Of a stretch of 64,000 bases of DNA, positions 50,537 to 60,270 are shown in pieces. Each line of letters begins with the position of its first letter. Positions within the stretch are counted from its first letter, which is position 1. The notes beneath the pieces are model-generated. The model was not told the origin of the DNA. It searched no databases and saw only the letters and a list, made by a program, of their open reading frames with translations. The stretch is from Oscillospiraceae bacterium (GTDB lineage Bacteria > Bacillota > Clostridia > Oscillospirales > Ruminococcaceae): positions 1-64,000 of the forward strand of contig JAIHAL010000001.1 in assembly GCA_020054675.1 (NCBI GenBank), read 5' to 3'. Position numbers and translations under genes: made by a program.

Positions 50537-51001
50537 ATGGAGAAGTTATTGGCGCTGATGGGCTATAACTATGTTTTAGTATCTGCCGTAGCATCTTGGT
50601 GCGGAGCGCAGATTATCAAAACATTTATACATCTTATTAAATATAGGACTTTTGATCCGGAAAGACTTTTCGGGGCCGGTGGGATGCCAAGCTCACACTC
50701 GGCCTTGGTGTGTGCGGCTACAATTTCCGTCGCAAGGAAAGTCGGATATGATTCCACTGAATTTGCAATAGTTTTCCTTTTTGCGGTTGTGGTAATGTAT
50801 GACGCAATGGGGGTAAGGCGCGCCACAGGACTTCATGCAAAAGAAATAAATAAAATGAACAAATATTTTGAAAATCAGGACCCTAATTATTTGGATCCAA
50901 ATTACAAAGAGCTTAAAGAATATCTTGGGCATACCCCTTTTGAAGTTTTGGGAGGGGCGCTGTTGGGCATTTTGATAGCCCTTATTGTGCCAATGAAATA
51001 A
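50537..51001 (+). CDS. Divergent PAP2 family protein (DUF212)
   Basis: About 154 residues: WCGAQIIKTFIHLIKYRTFDPERLFGAGGMPSSHSALVCAATISVAR, VVMYDAMGVRRATGLHAKEINKM, HTPFEVLGGALLGILIALI. PSSHSA and the later Arg/His match the catalytic core of membrane phosphatases (YuiD-like). It may dephosphorylate a polyprenyl phosphate, a fit with neighbouring ispA and dxs. ATG at 50537 chosen; GTG 50531 and TTG 50528 are alternatives. Confidence 0.87.
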   Translation: MEKLLALMGYNYVLVSAVASWCGAQIIKTFIHLIKYRTFDPERLFGAGGMPSSHSALVCAATISVARKVGYDSTEFAIVFLFAVVVMYDAMGVRRATGLHAKEINKMNKYFENQDPNYLDPNYKELKEYLGHTPFEVLGGALLGILIALIVPMK

Positions 51002-51004
51002 ATT

Positions 51005-52900
51005 ATGAGAGATAGAAGCAAATTGAATGCAGAAAAAGATGTATCAATTTATGACCTTAAACTTCCTGAGGAGCTTAAACTGCTCAGTTTTTCGCAGTGT
51101 GAAAATTTATGCACTCAAATAAGGAACATTCTTATTGAAACCGTTTCAAAAACCGGAGGGCACCTTGCGTCAAATTTGGGTACGGTTGAGCTTGCTGTTG
51201 CAATACACAGGGTTTTCGATTCCCCAAGGGATAAAATAATCTGGGATGTCGGGCATCAGGCCTATGCGCATAAAATTTTAACCGGAAGGCTTGAAAGATT
51301 TGCAACTTTAAGGCAGGAAAACGGGATTTCCGGTTTTCCGCGTCCTGATGAATCCGAGCATGACGCCTTTATTTCAGGGCACAGCAGCAATTCAATATCG
51401 GCGGCGTTCGGCATTGCAAGAGGTATGAAGCTCCAAGGCAAAAACAACCATACCATAGCGGTTATAGGCGATGGCGCCTTTACCGGAGGGATGGCATACG
51501 AGGGGCTTAATAATGCCGGAAAAAGCGATGACAACATAATAATTATCCTTAACCATAATGATATGTCAATTTCCAAAAACGTCGGGGCTTTGGCGAAATA
51601 TCTCAGTGAAATAAGGGCAAAGCCCGGCTATCTTGATACAAAATATGCAATTGAAAATATTCTTGATAAAACTCCTTTGATTGGAAAACCGCTTAAAAAA
51701 GCAATAAAAACTTCAAAATCGGTGCTGAAAGGGATGCTTTACCACAGCACCATGTTTGAGGATTTTGGATTTGTTTACTTGGGTCCGGTTGACGGGCATA
51801 ATATTGCCGAAATAGAAAAGACCTTGATTACGGCTAAAAGACTTAAAAGGCCTGTTTTTGTGCATGTGAATACTGTAAAGGGCAAGGGCTTTGAACCTGC
51901 TGAAAAAAATCCAGGTGCATTTCACGGAATATCCAAAAATGATATGACGGACGGGAATCCGGAGATAATTTCGGACGACAGCTTTTCGGCGGTTTTCGGT
52001 CATGAGCTGAACAGGCTTGCCGGACAGGACGGAAGGATTTGCGCAATAACTGCGGCAATGAAATATGCTACGGGACTTAATTATTTTTATGCCGAGCATA
52101 AGGATAGGTTTTTTGATGTCGGAATTGCCGAACAGCATGCCGTGACTTTTGCGGCGGGGCTTTCAAAAACGGGGATGATTCCTGTATTTGCGGTTTATTC
52201 AAGTTTTTTGCAGAGGTCGTATGACCAAGTTTTGCACGATGCGGCAATAGACAACTCCCATATTGTTTTGGCAATAGACCGCGCCGGAATAGTGGGTGAA
52301 GACGGTGAAACCCATCAGGGGATTTTTGATGCAGCTTTTCTTTCTACAATTCCAAATGTAACGCTTTTTTCGCCATCATGCTATGAAGAGCTTAAAATGT
52401 GCCTGAATGAAGCTGTTTTTGACTTGCCGGGGATTGTGGGGGTGCGTTACCCAAAGGGAAATGATTTGTCCGAATTTGATAAATCGAATTTAAATACGTT
52501 TTATACGCATGAAAATTCAAAATCAGATATCTTGCTTGTAACTTACGGAAGAATTTATAATGAACTTTTAAAGGCGCAAAAATTCCTTTCAGACGAGGGG
52601 ATTTTTTGCGATATGCTTAAAATGGTTAAAATTTTTCCTGTTGAAGAAGAAATAATAGAGATTTTAAAAAATTATAAAAATATATTTTTCTTTGAAGAAG
52701 GCATAAGGGCCGGAGGAATTGCCGAACATATTGCTTCAAGGCTTGTGGATGCGGACTTTTCAGGCAGGATGCATATTTCGGCAATAAATGGATTTGTAAA
52801 ACAGGCAAGCGTTTCTTCGGCGCTTGACAATGTCGGACTCAGCGCTTCAAAAATGACTTCTTTTGTAATTCGGGAGCTTAAAAATGGGGAAAAGACTTGA
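51005..52900 (+). CDS. dxs: 1-deoxy-D-xylulose-5-phosphate synthase
   Basis: 631 residues, full length (EC 2.2.1.7). TPP site GDGAFTGGMAYEGLNNAG with NHNDMSISKNVGAL, GPVDGHN, HVNTVKGKGFEPAE, FFDVGIAEQHAVTFAAGLS, AIDRAGIVGEDGETHQGIFDAAF, RYPKGN. First step of the MEP isoprenoid pathway; next to ispA. Overlaps tlyA by 17 bases. Confidence 0.96.
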   Translation: MRDRSKLNAEKDVSIYDLKLPEELKLLSFSQCENLCTQIRNILIETVSKTGGHLASNLGTVELAVAIHRVFDSPRDKIIWDVGHQAYAHKILTGRLERFATLRQENGISGFPRPDESEHDAFISGHSSNSISAAFGIARGMKLQGKNNHTIAVIGDGAFTGGMAYEGLNNAGKSDDNIIIILNHNDMSISKNVGALAKYLSEIRAKPGYLDTKYAIENILDKTPLIGKPLKKAIKTSKSVLKGMLYHSTMFEDFGFVYLGPVDGHNIAEIEKTLITAKRLKRPVFVHVNTVKGKGFEPAEKNPGAFHGISKNDMTDGNPEIISDDSFSAVFGHELNRLAGQDGRICAITAAMKYATGLNYFYAEHKDRFFDVGIAEQHAVTFAAGLSKTGMIPVFAVYSSFLQRSYDQVLHDAAIDNSHIVLAIDRAGIVGEDGETHQGIFDAAFLSTIPNVTLFSPSCYEELKMCLNEAVFDLPGIVGVRYPKGNDLSEFDKSNLNTFYTHENSKSDILLVTYGRIYNELLKAQKFLSDEGIFCDMLKMVKIFPVEEEIIEILKNYKNIFFFEEGIRAGGIAEHIASRLVDADFSGRMHISAINGFVKQASVSSALDNVGLSASKMTSFVIRELKNGEKT

Positions 52901-53690
52901 TGTCGAGCTTTTTGAAAGGGGATTGGCAAAAAGCCGTGAACAGGCAAAGGAGCTTGTTAAGCTTGGAGGGGTTTTGGTTGACGGCAAGGCTGCTGTTAAA
53001 CCGTCATTGATTGTAAATCCGGAAAGCAAAATAGAAGTCCTTGCGCCAAAGCCTAAATATGTAGGACGCGGAGGACTTAAGCTTGAAAAAGCGCTTGCTT
53101 CATTTAATATAAGTGTCAGCGGAAAAATTTGCATTGATGTTGGGGCGTCAACCGGCGGATTTACCGATTGTCTTCTTCAAAACGGGGCAAGGAAAGTTTA
53201 TGCCGTTGATGTGGGGCACGGCCAGCTTGATGAAAGCCTTGCCGCCGATGATAGGGTTGTAAATCTTGAAAAAACAAATTTCCGTACCATGGATATATCG
53301 GTTTTTAAGGAAAAAATAGATTTTATTTGCATTGATGTGTCATTTGTGTCATTAAAGCTTGTGTTGCCAAGGGCGGCGGAAATACTTTCTTCCGGCGGGG
53401 AGATTGCAGCGCTTGTAAAGCCGCAGTTTGAGGCGGGGAAAAGCAATTTAAACAAAAACGGGATAGTTAAATCGCCAAGGGTTCACAAAGAAGTATTGGA
53501 GGACATGGTGCTTTTTTGCGGCGGATTTTTAAATGTAAAGGATGTTGATTTTTCACCTGTCAAGGGCGGTGACGGCAATATTGAATATCTTCTTTATGCC
53601 GGAAAAGGATCTTGCGGTGAAGTTTTTGATATTTCAAAATGCAAAAATATTGTCGATAAAGCTTTTGACGACTTGAAAGGCGGTATTTGA
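52884..53690 (+). CDS. tlyA: TlyA-family rRNA 2'-O-methyltransferase
   Basis: 268 residues: S4 RNA-binding domain (KRLDVELFERGLAKSREQAKELVKLGGVLVDGK), then FtsJ-like Rossmann domain (KYVGRGGLKLEKAL, CIDVGASTGGFTDCLLQNGA, VYAVDVGHGQL, CIDVSFVSLKLVLP, VKPQFEAGK). Methylates 16S/23S rRNA Cys; older name haemolysin A. Normal length. Confidence 0.93.
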   Translation: MGKRLDVELFERGLAKSREQAKELVKLGGVLVDGKAAVKPSLIVNPESKIEVLAPKPKYVGRGGLKLEKALASFNISVSGKICIDVGASTGGFTDCLLQNGARKVYAVDVGHGQLDESLAADDRVVNLEKTNFRTMDISVFKEKIDFICIDVSFVSLKLVLPRAAEILSSGGEIAALVKPQFEAGKSNLNKNGIVKSPRVHKEVLEDMVLFCGGFLNVKDVDFSPVKGGDGNIEYLLYAGKGSCGEVFDISKCKNIVDKAFDDLKGGI

Positions 53691-53691
53691 G

Positions 53692-54549
53692 TTGAACGTC
53701 GTTTTGTTTCCTAATTTTAAAAAGAAAAATGCCTTAAATTGCGCGCTTGCCGCCTGCGATATCTTAAATGGGCTGCAAATAGGCGTTTATGCCGATTTGG
53801 CTTATGCGGAAGAGTTTGCCGAGAAAAAATATGTTAAATTCGGGAAAATTGACGAGCTTATCAAGTTTTGCGATGTTGTGATTGCAATAGGCGGGGACGG
53901 AACGATACTTAAATGCGCAAAGCTTGTCTGCGGAACCGATAAGCCTGTTTTGGGCATAAACAGCGGAAGACTCGGCTTTATGGCTTCGGCGGAAGTTTGC
54001 GAAATGAATGAACTTTCAAAGCTTAAGAACGGGGATTATAAAATTGAAAAGCGTATGATGCTTGATATAAGGCATGTTTCGGAGGATGGCGAGAAGATTT
54101 ACAAAGCGCTTAATGATGTTGTCATAGCAAGGCCTTATTCAAAGCTTTGCGATTTTGAAATTTCCTCTTCATCAAGGGTAGTCAGCAATATTAGAGCGGA
54201 CGGACTTGTTTTCAGCACTCCTACCGGTTCTACCGCATATTCGCTTTCGGCAGGAGGGCCTATTGTAGAGCCTGACATGGAATGCATAGAGTTTGCGCCG
54301 ATATGCCCTCATTCGCTTTTTTCAAGACCGATTATTTTTTCGCCCAATAAAACCCTTTGCGTTAAAATAAAAAATGCCGATGCGGATGTTTATTTCAGCG
54401 TTGATGGGACGGAAGGGGTAAAATTTTATTCGGGCGACAGCCTTGAAATATCAAAATCAAAGGACTTCATAAATTTAATTGACCTTAAAAAGAGCACTTT
54501 TTTTGATTCCGTAAACAAAAAGCTTATGCAGTCAATCAAGGAGGTATAA
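53692..54549 (+). CDS. nadK: NAD kinase
   Basis: 285 residues: GGDGT motif in VIAIGGDGTILKCAK, GINSGRLGFMA, NDVVIARP and GLVFSTPTGSTAYSLSAGGPIVEPD, all NAD kinase features (EC 2.7.1.23). Makes NADP from NAD in the cytosol. TTG start one base after the tlyA stop, GAGTTG context. Confidence 0.94.
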   Translation: MNVVLFPNFKKKNALNCALAACDILNGLQIGVYADLAYAEEFAEKKYVKFGKIDELIKFCDVVIAIGGDGTILKCAKLVCGTDKPVLGINSGRLGFMASAEVCEMNELSKLKNGDYKIEKRMMLDIRHVSEDGEKIYKALNDVVIARPYSKLCDFEISSSSRVVSNIRADGLVFSTPTGSTAYSLSAGGPIVEPDMECIEFAPICPHSLFSRPIIFSPNKTLCVKIKNADADVYFSVDGTEGVKFYSGDSLEISKSKDFINLIDLKKSTFFDSVNKKLMQSIKEV

Positions 54550-54553
54550 GCGG

Positions 54554-55003
54554 ATGAAGAAAAAACGTCTTGCCAAAATACTTGAGCTTGTGGAGCGTTA
54601 TGATATAGAAACCCAAGAGGCCATGCAGGGACTTCTTTTGGAAAATGGAATAGATGTGACTCAGGCCACTGTTTCAAGGGATATAAAGGAACTTAATCTT
54701 GTAAAAATTCAAACCCCGGATGGAAGGAGCAAATATGCCCGTCCGGAAAAGGATGCAGGCGACCGTCAGAAGTTTGACGTTTTTTTCTTAAATTCAATTT
54801 TAAATGTTGATTATGCTCTTAATACCGTAGTTATAAAATGCGGTGTCGGAATGGCGCAGGCGGCATGTGCTTCTTTTGACAAGATGTTTTTCCCGGACGT
54901 TGTGGGAACAATTGCCGGAGATGATACCATTTTTGTTTTAATGAGAAATGAGCCGGCTGCAATGGGACTTTGCAAGCTTTTGCAGTCGCAGTTAAAAAAG
55001 TAG
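54554..55003 (+). CDS. argR: Arginine repressor
   Basis: 149 residues: winged-helix N-terminus (RLAKILELVERYDIETQEAMQGLL, VTQATVSRDIKELNLVKI) and arginine-binding C-terminal domain (VIKCGVGMAQAACASFDKMFFPDVVGTIAGDDTIFVLMRN). AAGGAGGT precedes the ATG. argR-recN adjacency is standard in Firmicutes. Confidence 0.94.
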   Translation: MKKKRLAKILELVERYDIETQEAMQGLLLENGIDVTQATVSRDIKELNLVKIQTPDGRSKYARPEKDAGDRQKFDVFFLNSILNVDYALNTVVIKCGVGMAQAACASFDKMFFPDVVGTIAGDDTIFVLMRNEPAAMGLCKLLQSQLKK

Positions 55004-55012
55004 GTGTTTTGG

Positions 55013-56698
55013 ATGTTGAGTGAAATTTACATAGAAAATTTGGCTGTCATCCAAAAAGCAATCATCCCGATAGGCGGGAATTTAAATGTTTTTACCGGTG
55101 AAACAGGTGCGGGAAAATCCATATTGATAAACGGCATAAACGCTGTTTTAGGGCAGAGGATAACAAAGGATATCGTCCGTACCGGAGCAGAAAAGGCTAT
55201 AATTACGGCGCTTTTCAAAAATATTCCAAAGTCTGCAAAGGACAAGCTTGATGAGTTTGGAATAAGCTATGAGGATGATGAAATAGCTGTTTCGAGGGAA
55301 ATTTTTGCTGACGGGGGAAGCGTTGCAAGAATAAACGGCAGGACAAGCACCGTTGCCGTTTTAAAAGAGCTTGGCGAAGTGCTTATAAACATACACGGCC
55401 AGCATGATAATCAAATTTTGCTTTCTCCTGAAAAGCACCTTGAAATATTGGATAAATTCGGCGGGCTTGAGGGCATGCTTGCGGATTATAGGGATTCTTT
55501 CAAAAGGTTGCAGGAGATTGCCAAAAAAATAAATAAGCTTTCTGCTAATGAAGCTGAAAAAGCTCAAAAAATTGAAATGCTTTCATATAAAATTGAGGAA
55601 ATAGGCGCACTGGAAATTGACGAGGAACAGGATGCCCTTGTAGAGGAAGAATTTTTAGCCGCTGAAAACAGTGATAGAATATCCAAGGCGCTTGCATTTT
55701 CAAGACTTCTTATCGAGGGGGATGAAAACACCTCAGGAACAGTTGAGCAGATTGAAAATGCCATTGGCGAGCTTTCGCCTTATTCAGAAATGCTGCCAAA
55801 GGTTTCGCAAATCATATCGCGCCTTGAAAATGCAAAAATAGAGCTTGAGGATATTGCGGGCGAGATTTATTCTTTGGGTGATAAGATTGATTTGGATGCC
55901 GAGCGTTTTGATTATCTTTCGCGCCGCAGGGAAGAGCTTATAAAGATAAAAAAGAAATACGGTCCGGAATTAAAAGATGTTATAAATGCTTATCAGGCGG
56001 CAGTTGAAGAACTGCAAGGACTACAAAATTCCTCTGTTGAGATTGAAGAGCTTAAAAAAGAAAAAAAGGTCTTGCTTGATGAAGTTACCGAAAAGGCAAA
56101 AAAGCTTTCAAAGGCGAGGGAAAATGCTGCAAAGACTTTTATAGAGCAAGTGGCATCAGAACTTTCATTTCTTGATATGCCGAATGTAAAGCTTGAAGTG
56201 GCGCACCAAAAAGGAAAGCTTACGCTTAACGGGATGGATGGGATTGAATTTTTAATTTCGGCAAATTTGGGAGAACCTCCAAAGCCGATATCTAAAATTG
56301 CTTCCGGCGGCGAACTTTCAAGGATAATGCTTGCCTTAAAAAACGTAATTGCGGATAAGGATGATATTCCGACCTTGATATTTGACGAAATAGATACCGG
56401 AGTCAGCGGACGTGCCGCACAAAAGATAGGGATAAAGCTTGCACAGATAGCCAAAATAAGGCAGGTGCTTTGTGTAACGCATTTGGCTCAAATTGCCGCT
56501 ATGGCTGATAATCATCTTTTAATAGAAAAAAATGCAATTGACGGCAGGACTGTAACAAATGTGACAAAGCTTGATTTTGAGGGCAGAAAGCGTGAAATTG
56601 CAAGGATTATGGGCGGGGACAATATTTCTCAGCTTATGCTGCAAAGCGCTGAGCAGATGCTTAAAAGCAGGGACGATATGGAAATTTTGCACAAATAA
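55013..56698 (+). CDS. recN: DNA repair protein RecN
   Basis: 561 residues, an SMC-like ATPase: LAVIQKAIIPIGGNLNVFTGETGAGKSI (Walker A), HGQHDNQILLSPEKHL, long central coiled coil, signature SKIASGGELSRIMLALK, Walker B LIFDEIDTGVSGRAAQKIG and VTHLAQIAAMADNHLLIEK. Acts at double-strand breaks. ATG at 55013 follows AGGTG; GTG at 55004 is an alternative. Confidence 0.95.
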   Translation: MLSEIYIENLAVIQKAIIPIGGNLNVFTGETGAGKSILINGINAVLGQRITKDIVRTGAEKAIITALFKNIPKSAKDKLDEFGISYEDDEIAVSREIFADGGSVARINGRTSTVAVLKELGEVLINIHGQHDNQILLSPEKHLEILDKFGGLEGMLADYRDSFKRLQEIAKKINKLSANEAEKAQKIEMLSYKIEEIGALEIDEEQDALVEEEFLAAENSDRISKALAFSRLLIEGDENTSGTVEQIENAIGELSPYSEMLPKVSQIISRLENAKIELEDIAGEIYSLGDKIDLDAERFDYLSRRREELIKIKKKYGPELKDVINAYQAAVEELQGLQNSSVEIEELKKEKKVLLDEVTEKAKKLSKARENAAKTFIEQVASELSFLDMPNVKLEVAHQKGKLTLNGMDGIEFLISANLGEPPKPISKIASGGELSRIMLALKNVIADKDDIPTLIFDEIDTGVSGRAAQKIGIKLAQIAKIRQVLCVTHLAQIAAMADNHLLIEKNAIDGRTVTNVTKLDFEGRKREIARIMGGDNISQLMLQSAEQMLKSRDDMEILHK

Positions 56699-56712
56699 AG
56701 ATTTTTGTTTAA

Positions 56713-56741
56713 TTGACTTAATTAGCCGAAAATGGTATAAT
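56713..56741 (+). promoter_or_regulatory. SigA-type promoter of thyX
   Basis: TTGACT (56713-56718), 17-bp spacer, TATAAT (56736-56741), 36 bases before the TTG start. Confidence 0.8.
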
Positions 56742-56776
56742 TACTTTGTATTTTATGATAGGAAAGGAATTTCGCC

Positions 56777-57553
56777 TTGAAAGTCACTTTAATAGCTCAA
56801 ACCGGCGAGCCTGAAAAGATAATTGCCGCGGCGGCAAAGCTTTGCTATTCAAACAGCGGTGTTGAAGATTTGCTTTGCGGCCTTGATGAAGAAAAGACGT
56901 CAAAATTTTTGGATATGCTTTCGGAAATGGGGCATCAAAGCCCTGTTGAACACGCAAGCTTTACTTTTGGGATAGAGGGCGTTTCAAGAGCCTTTTTAGC
57001 CCAGATTACAAGGCATAGGATAGCTTCTTATTCAGTTCAGAGCCAAAGGTATGTAAAGGCTTCGGATTTTAAATTTGTGGTTCCGCCTGAAATCAAAGCC
57101 ATTCCGGAAGCGGAAAAATGCTTTCTTGAAGCAATGGACAATTCGATAAAGGCATACAACAGCCTTGCCGATATGCTTGAAGAGAAGCATTTTAAAGCTA
57201 TGGTTGAAAGCGGAACCGATGAAAAAAGCGCAAGGGTTAAAGCGCAGAAAAAGGCTATTGAGGATGCAAGATTTGTGCTTCCGAATGCGGCTGAAACCAA
57301 AATGGTGGTTACGATGAACGCAAGAAGCCTTATGAATTTTTTCAATATAAGGTGCTGCAACCGCGCTCAATGGGAAATTAAGGCTGTTGCGGATGAAATG
57401 CTAAGGCTTTGCTGCAAGGCCGCACCAAGCTTGTTTAAGAATGCAGGCCCGTCATGCATCAGGGGAGCTTGTCCCGAGGGCAGGATGTCATGCGGAAAAG
57501 CGGAGGAAGTAAGGGCTTTTTACAAGGAGCTGAAAAAGGAAATTGAAGGGTAA
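56777..57553 (+). CDS. thyX: Flavin-dependent thymidylate synthase
   Basis: 258 residues with the ThyX motif RHRIASYSVQSQRY (RHRxxSxxxxR), VEHASFTFGIEGVSRAFLAQITRHR, MNARSLMNFFNIRCCNRAQWEI. Converts dUMP to dTMP with FAD, methylene-THF and NADPH. TTG start, AGGAAAGGAA upstream. Overlaps tmk, next step to dTDP. Confidence 0.95.
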   Translation: MKVTLIAQTGEPEKIIAAAAKLCYSNSGVEDLLCGLDEEKTSKFLDMLSEMGHQSPVEHASFTFGIEGVSRAFLAQITRHRIASYSVQSQRYVKASDFKFVVPPEIKAIPEAEKCFLEAMDNSIKAYNSLADMLEEKHFKAMVESGTDEKSARVKAQKKAIEDARFVLPNAAETKMVVTMNARSLMNFFNIRCCNRAQWEIKAVADEMLRLCCKAAPSLFKNAGPSCIRGACPEGRMSCGKAEEVRAFYKELKKEIEG

Positions 57554-58208
57554 GGTCATTGTGCTTGACGGGCTTGACGGCAGCGGCAAGACAACACAGT
57601 TTGAACTTTTAAAAAAAGAATTTGATTTGAGGGGAATTTTATATAGGGCAGTCAGCTTCCCGAATTATTCCAGCCCATCTTCTGAACTTGTGAAAATGTA
57701 TCTTAGAGGGGATTTTTCAAAGGACGTTTCCGGAGTAAACGCTTATGCAGCGTCAAGCTTTTATGCGGTTGACAGATATGCAAGCTATAAGCTTGATTGG
57801 GGAAATGACTATGAAAATGGAGCCCTTATTGTGGCAAGCAGATATGTAAGTTCAAATGCCATGCATCAAATGGTAAAGCTTCCGAAAGATGAATGGGACT
57901 GCTATTTAAAATGGCTTGACGATTTTGAGCATAATAAGCTTGGTATACCGCGTGCCGATAAGGTTGTTTTTTTGGATATGCCGGTTGAAATTTCACAAAA
58001 GCTTTTGTCCGGAAGATACGGCGGGGATGAGAGCAAAAAGGACATCCATGAATCAAATGTGGAATATTTGAAAAAATGCCGCGAGGCCGCTCTTTATGCT
58101 TCAAAAGCCTTGGGATGGAGCGTAGTGGAATGTTCCGCTTTTGGAGAGGTGCTTAAAGAGGAAGAAATCTTTTTAAAAATAATGAAAGAAATCAGTGAGG
58201 TACTGTAA
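57543..58208 (+). CDS. tmk: Thymidylate kinase
   Basis: 221 residues: P-loop VLDGLDGSGKTTQFELLKKEF, DRYASYKLDWG, VASRYVSSNAMHQMVKL, VFLDMPVEISQKLLSGRYGGDESKKDIHE (LID). Makes dTDP from dTMP. TTG start at 57543 inside the thyX end (11-base overlap), so coupled. Confidence 0.93.
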   Translation: MKGKVIVLDGLDGSGKTTQFELLKKEFDLRGILYRAVSFPNYSSPSSELVKMYLRGDFSKDVSGVNAYAASSFYAVDRYASYKLDWGNDYENGALIVASRYVSSNAMHQMVKLPKDEWDCYLKWLDDFEHNKLGIPRADKVVFLDMPVEISQKLLSGRYGGDESKKDIHESNVEYLKKCREAALYASKALGWSVVECSAFGEVLKEEEIFLKIMKEISEVL

Positions 58209-59092
58209 TGCTTGAATTCAGACAGATTCAGTTGTCTGACAGGGAATGGATAAATTCTTTATTAAAAAAATCAGATTTTATGGGCTGCGAGTACAGCTTT
58301 GCCAACAATATGGCTTGGAGAAGGCTTTATAACACAAACATATGCAGGTATAAGGATTTTTATATTTCGTGTTCTTGTAAAGAAGGCAGCCCTGTTTTTA
58401 CTTTCCCGGCAGGGGAAGGCGATTACAGAGATTTGTTTAAAGTTTTAAGGGGATATGCCGAGAGCAGAAATTCACCGCTGGTTGTTTCATCGGTGACAAA
58501 TCAAATGCTTGAGCTTTTGAATGAGCTTTTTCCGGGAGAATTTGAAGCCAGGAAAGATGAGGATTCCTTTGACTATATTTATTATGCAAAGGATTTGATA
58601 GAGCTTTCAGGCAAAAAATATCACCAAAAGAGGAACCATCTTGCAAGGTTTTATGAAAATAACTGGAGCTTTGAGCCTTTGTCCGAAAAGAATTTTGACG
58701 AATGCATAGAATTCAGCGTGCATTCGTACAACAATAAAAATGGATATGACGATGCTTCAATGGTGGCGGAGCAGTTTGCAATAAATGTTTTTTTTGAATA
58801 TTTTGAGCAGTTGGAGCTTAAAGGCGGTCTTATTCGCGTTGACGGAAGGATAGAGGGATTTTCAATTGGCGAAAAGATAAATTCAAATACTTTTTGCGTG
58901 CATGTTGAAAAAGCAAATGCCGAAATCCGCGGGGCGTATGCGGCAATAAACAATGAGTTTGCCAAATATGCGGCGTCAGACTGCGTTTATATAAACCGCG
59001 AAGAAGATTTGGGAATCGAAGGTTTGAGAAAAGCAAAGCATTCTTATCATCCATGTTTTTTGCTTGAAAAATCAATAGTCACATTTAAATAA
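58208..59092 (+). CDS. DUF2156 (phosphatidylglycerol lysyltransferase C-terminal fold) protein
   Basis: 294 residues of PF09924: FRQIQLSDREWINSLLKKSDFMGCEYSFANNMAWRR, SGKKYHQKRNHLARFYENNWSFEPLSEKNFDEC, FSIGEKINSNTFCVHVEKANAEIRGAYAAINNEFAKYA, INREEDLGIEGLRKAKHSYHP. Double-GNAT fold as in the soluble domain of MprF; this one has no membrane part, so its acceptor is unknown. Overlaps tmk by one base. Confidence 0.88.
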   Translation: MLEFRQIQLSDREWINSLLKKSDFMGCEYSFANNMAWRRLYNTNICRYKDFYISCSCKEGSPVFTFPAGEGDYRDLFKVLRGYAESRNSPLVVSSVTNQMLELLNELFPGEFEARKDEDSFDYIYYAKDLIELSGKKYHQKRNHLARFYENNWSFEPLSEKNFDECIEFSVHSYNNKNGYDDASMVAEQFAINVFFEYFEQLELKGGLIRVDGRIEGFSIGEKINSNTFCVHVEKANAEIRGAYAAINNEFAKYAASDCVYINREEDLGIEGLRKAKHSYHPCFLLEKSIVTFK

Positions 59093-59107
59093 TAAGGAGG
59101 TAAAAAT

Positions 59108-59656
59108 ATGGTATACGTTTTTTTGGCACAAGGATTTGAAGAGATGGAAGCGCTTTCTCCTGTGGATATTCTCCGTCGGGCAGAAATTGAAGTTGCTACG
59201 GTTGGAATTGGCGGAAACCTTGTTAAAGGTTCGCATGGAATTCCGGTTTTGACCGACCTTGACGAAAATGAATTTACCGATTATTCCGATATTGAAATGA
59301 TAATTCTTCCCGGAGGAATGCCGGGAACACTTAATTTGGATGCCTCCCGCAAGGTTCATGAAGTTATAGATTATTGTGTGAAAAACGGCAAATATATAGC
59401 TGCAATTTGCGCCGCGCCGTCAATACTTGGCAGAAAAGGGCTTTTAAACGGCAAAAATGCTGTTTGCTTTGAGGGATATGAAAGCCAGCTTTTTGGAGCA
59501 AATGTGCTTTATGATTCTGTTTGCCGCGATGGAAATATAATAACTGCAAGGGGTGCCGGAGTGGCAGTTGAATTTGGCTTGAAGCTTGTAGAAACGCTTG
59601 TTTCAAAAGAAAGAAGCGACCTTCTGGGAGCGTCAATGCTATGTGCGAAAAAATAA
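59108..59656 (+). CDS. DJ-1/PfpI-family protein
   Basis: 182 residues: VYVFLAQGFEEMEALSPVDILRRA, MIILPGGMPGTLNLD, AAICAAPSILGRKGLLNGKNAVCFEGYES (nucleophile Cys in AICAAP), ITARGAGVAVEFGLKLVE. Resembles YajL/ThiJ; reported roles include chaperone or deglycase activity, disputed. GGAGG before ATG; overlaps the next gene by 16 bases. Confidence 0.92.
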   Translation: MVYVFLAQGFEEMEALSPVDILRRAEIEVATVGIGGNLVKGSHGIPVLTDLDENEFTDYSDIEMIILPGGMPGTLNLDASRKVHEVIDYCVKNGKYIAAICAAPSILGRKGLLNGKNAVCFEGYESQLFGANVLYDSVCRDGNIITARGAGVAVEFGLKLVETLVSKERSDLLGASMLCAKK

Positions 59657-60270
59657 CATGGGATATAAGGGAATATAAGAATTCACTGCGGAAAAAGTAC
59701 AAGGAATTAAGGCTTAATATGCCTTATGATGAAAAAGAGAAACGCGACAGCCAAATTTTTAATAAAGTTATTTCTTTGAAAGTTTTTAAGGAAGCTCCAA
59801 TTGTTTTGACTTATGTTTCAACTGAAATTGAAGTGGATACAAAAAGACTTATAAATTACTGCTTTGAAAATGCAAAGCCGGTTGCCGTGCCAAGATGCGT
59901 TCCGGGGACAAGCGAAATGTTTTTTTACAAAATAAGTTCAATGGACGATTTGGAAAAAGGCACATTTTCAGTGCTTGAGCCTAAACCTGACAGGTGTGAA
60001 AAAATTTCGGATGCCCGCGGGGCGATTTGCATTGTTCCCGGGCTTGCTTTTGATTCCGAGGGTTATCGCCTTGGCTACGGCAAGGGCTATTATGACAGAT
60101 ATTTGAGCAGACAAAATGATTTGAAAAAAATAGGCATATGCTATTGTTCATGCACGGTAAACAATCTTGCAAGGGGGCGTTTTGATGTTCCCGTTGACAT
60201 TCTTGTTACGGAAAAATATATAAAGATTGTAAAAAACGAGAAACCGCAAAAAGAATGGAGTCCAAAATGA
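59641..60270 (+). CDS. 5-formyltetrahydrofolate cyclo-ligase
   Basis: 209 residues: LRKKYKELRLNM opening, VLTYVSTEIEVDTKRLINYCFENAKPVAVPRC, IVPGLAFDSEGYRLGYGKGYYDRYLSR (ATP/substrate signature). Converts 5-formyl-THF to methenyl-THF. Normal length. Its stop overlaps mltG. Confidence 0.93.
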   Translation: MCEKITWDIREYKNSLRKKYKELRLNMPYDEKEKRDSQIFNKVISLKVFKEAPIVLTYVSTEIEVDTKRLINYCFENAKPVAVPRCVPGTSEMFFYKISSMDDLEKGTFSVLEPKPDRCEKISDARGAICIVPGLAFDSEGYRLGYGKGYYDRYLSRQNDLKKIGICYCSCTVNNLARGRFDVPVDILVTEKYIKIVKNEKPQKEWSPK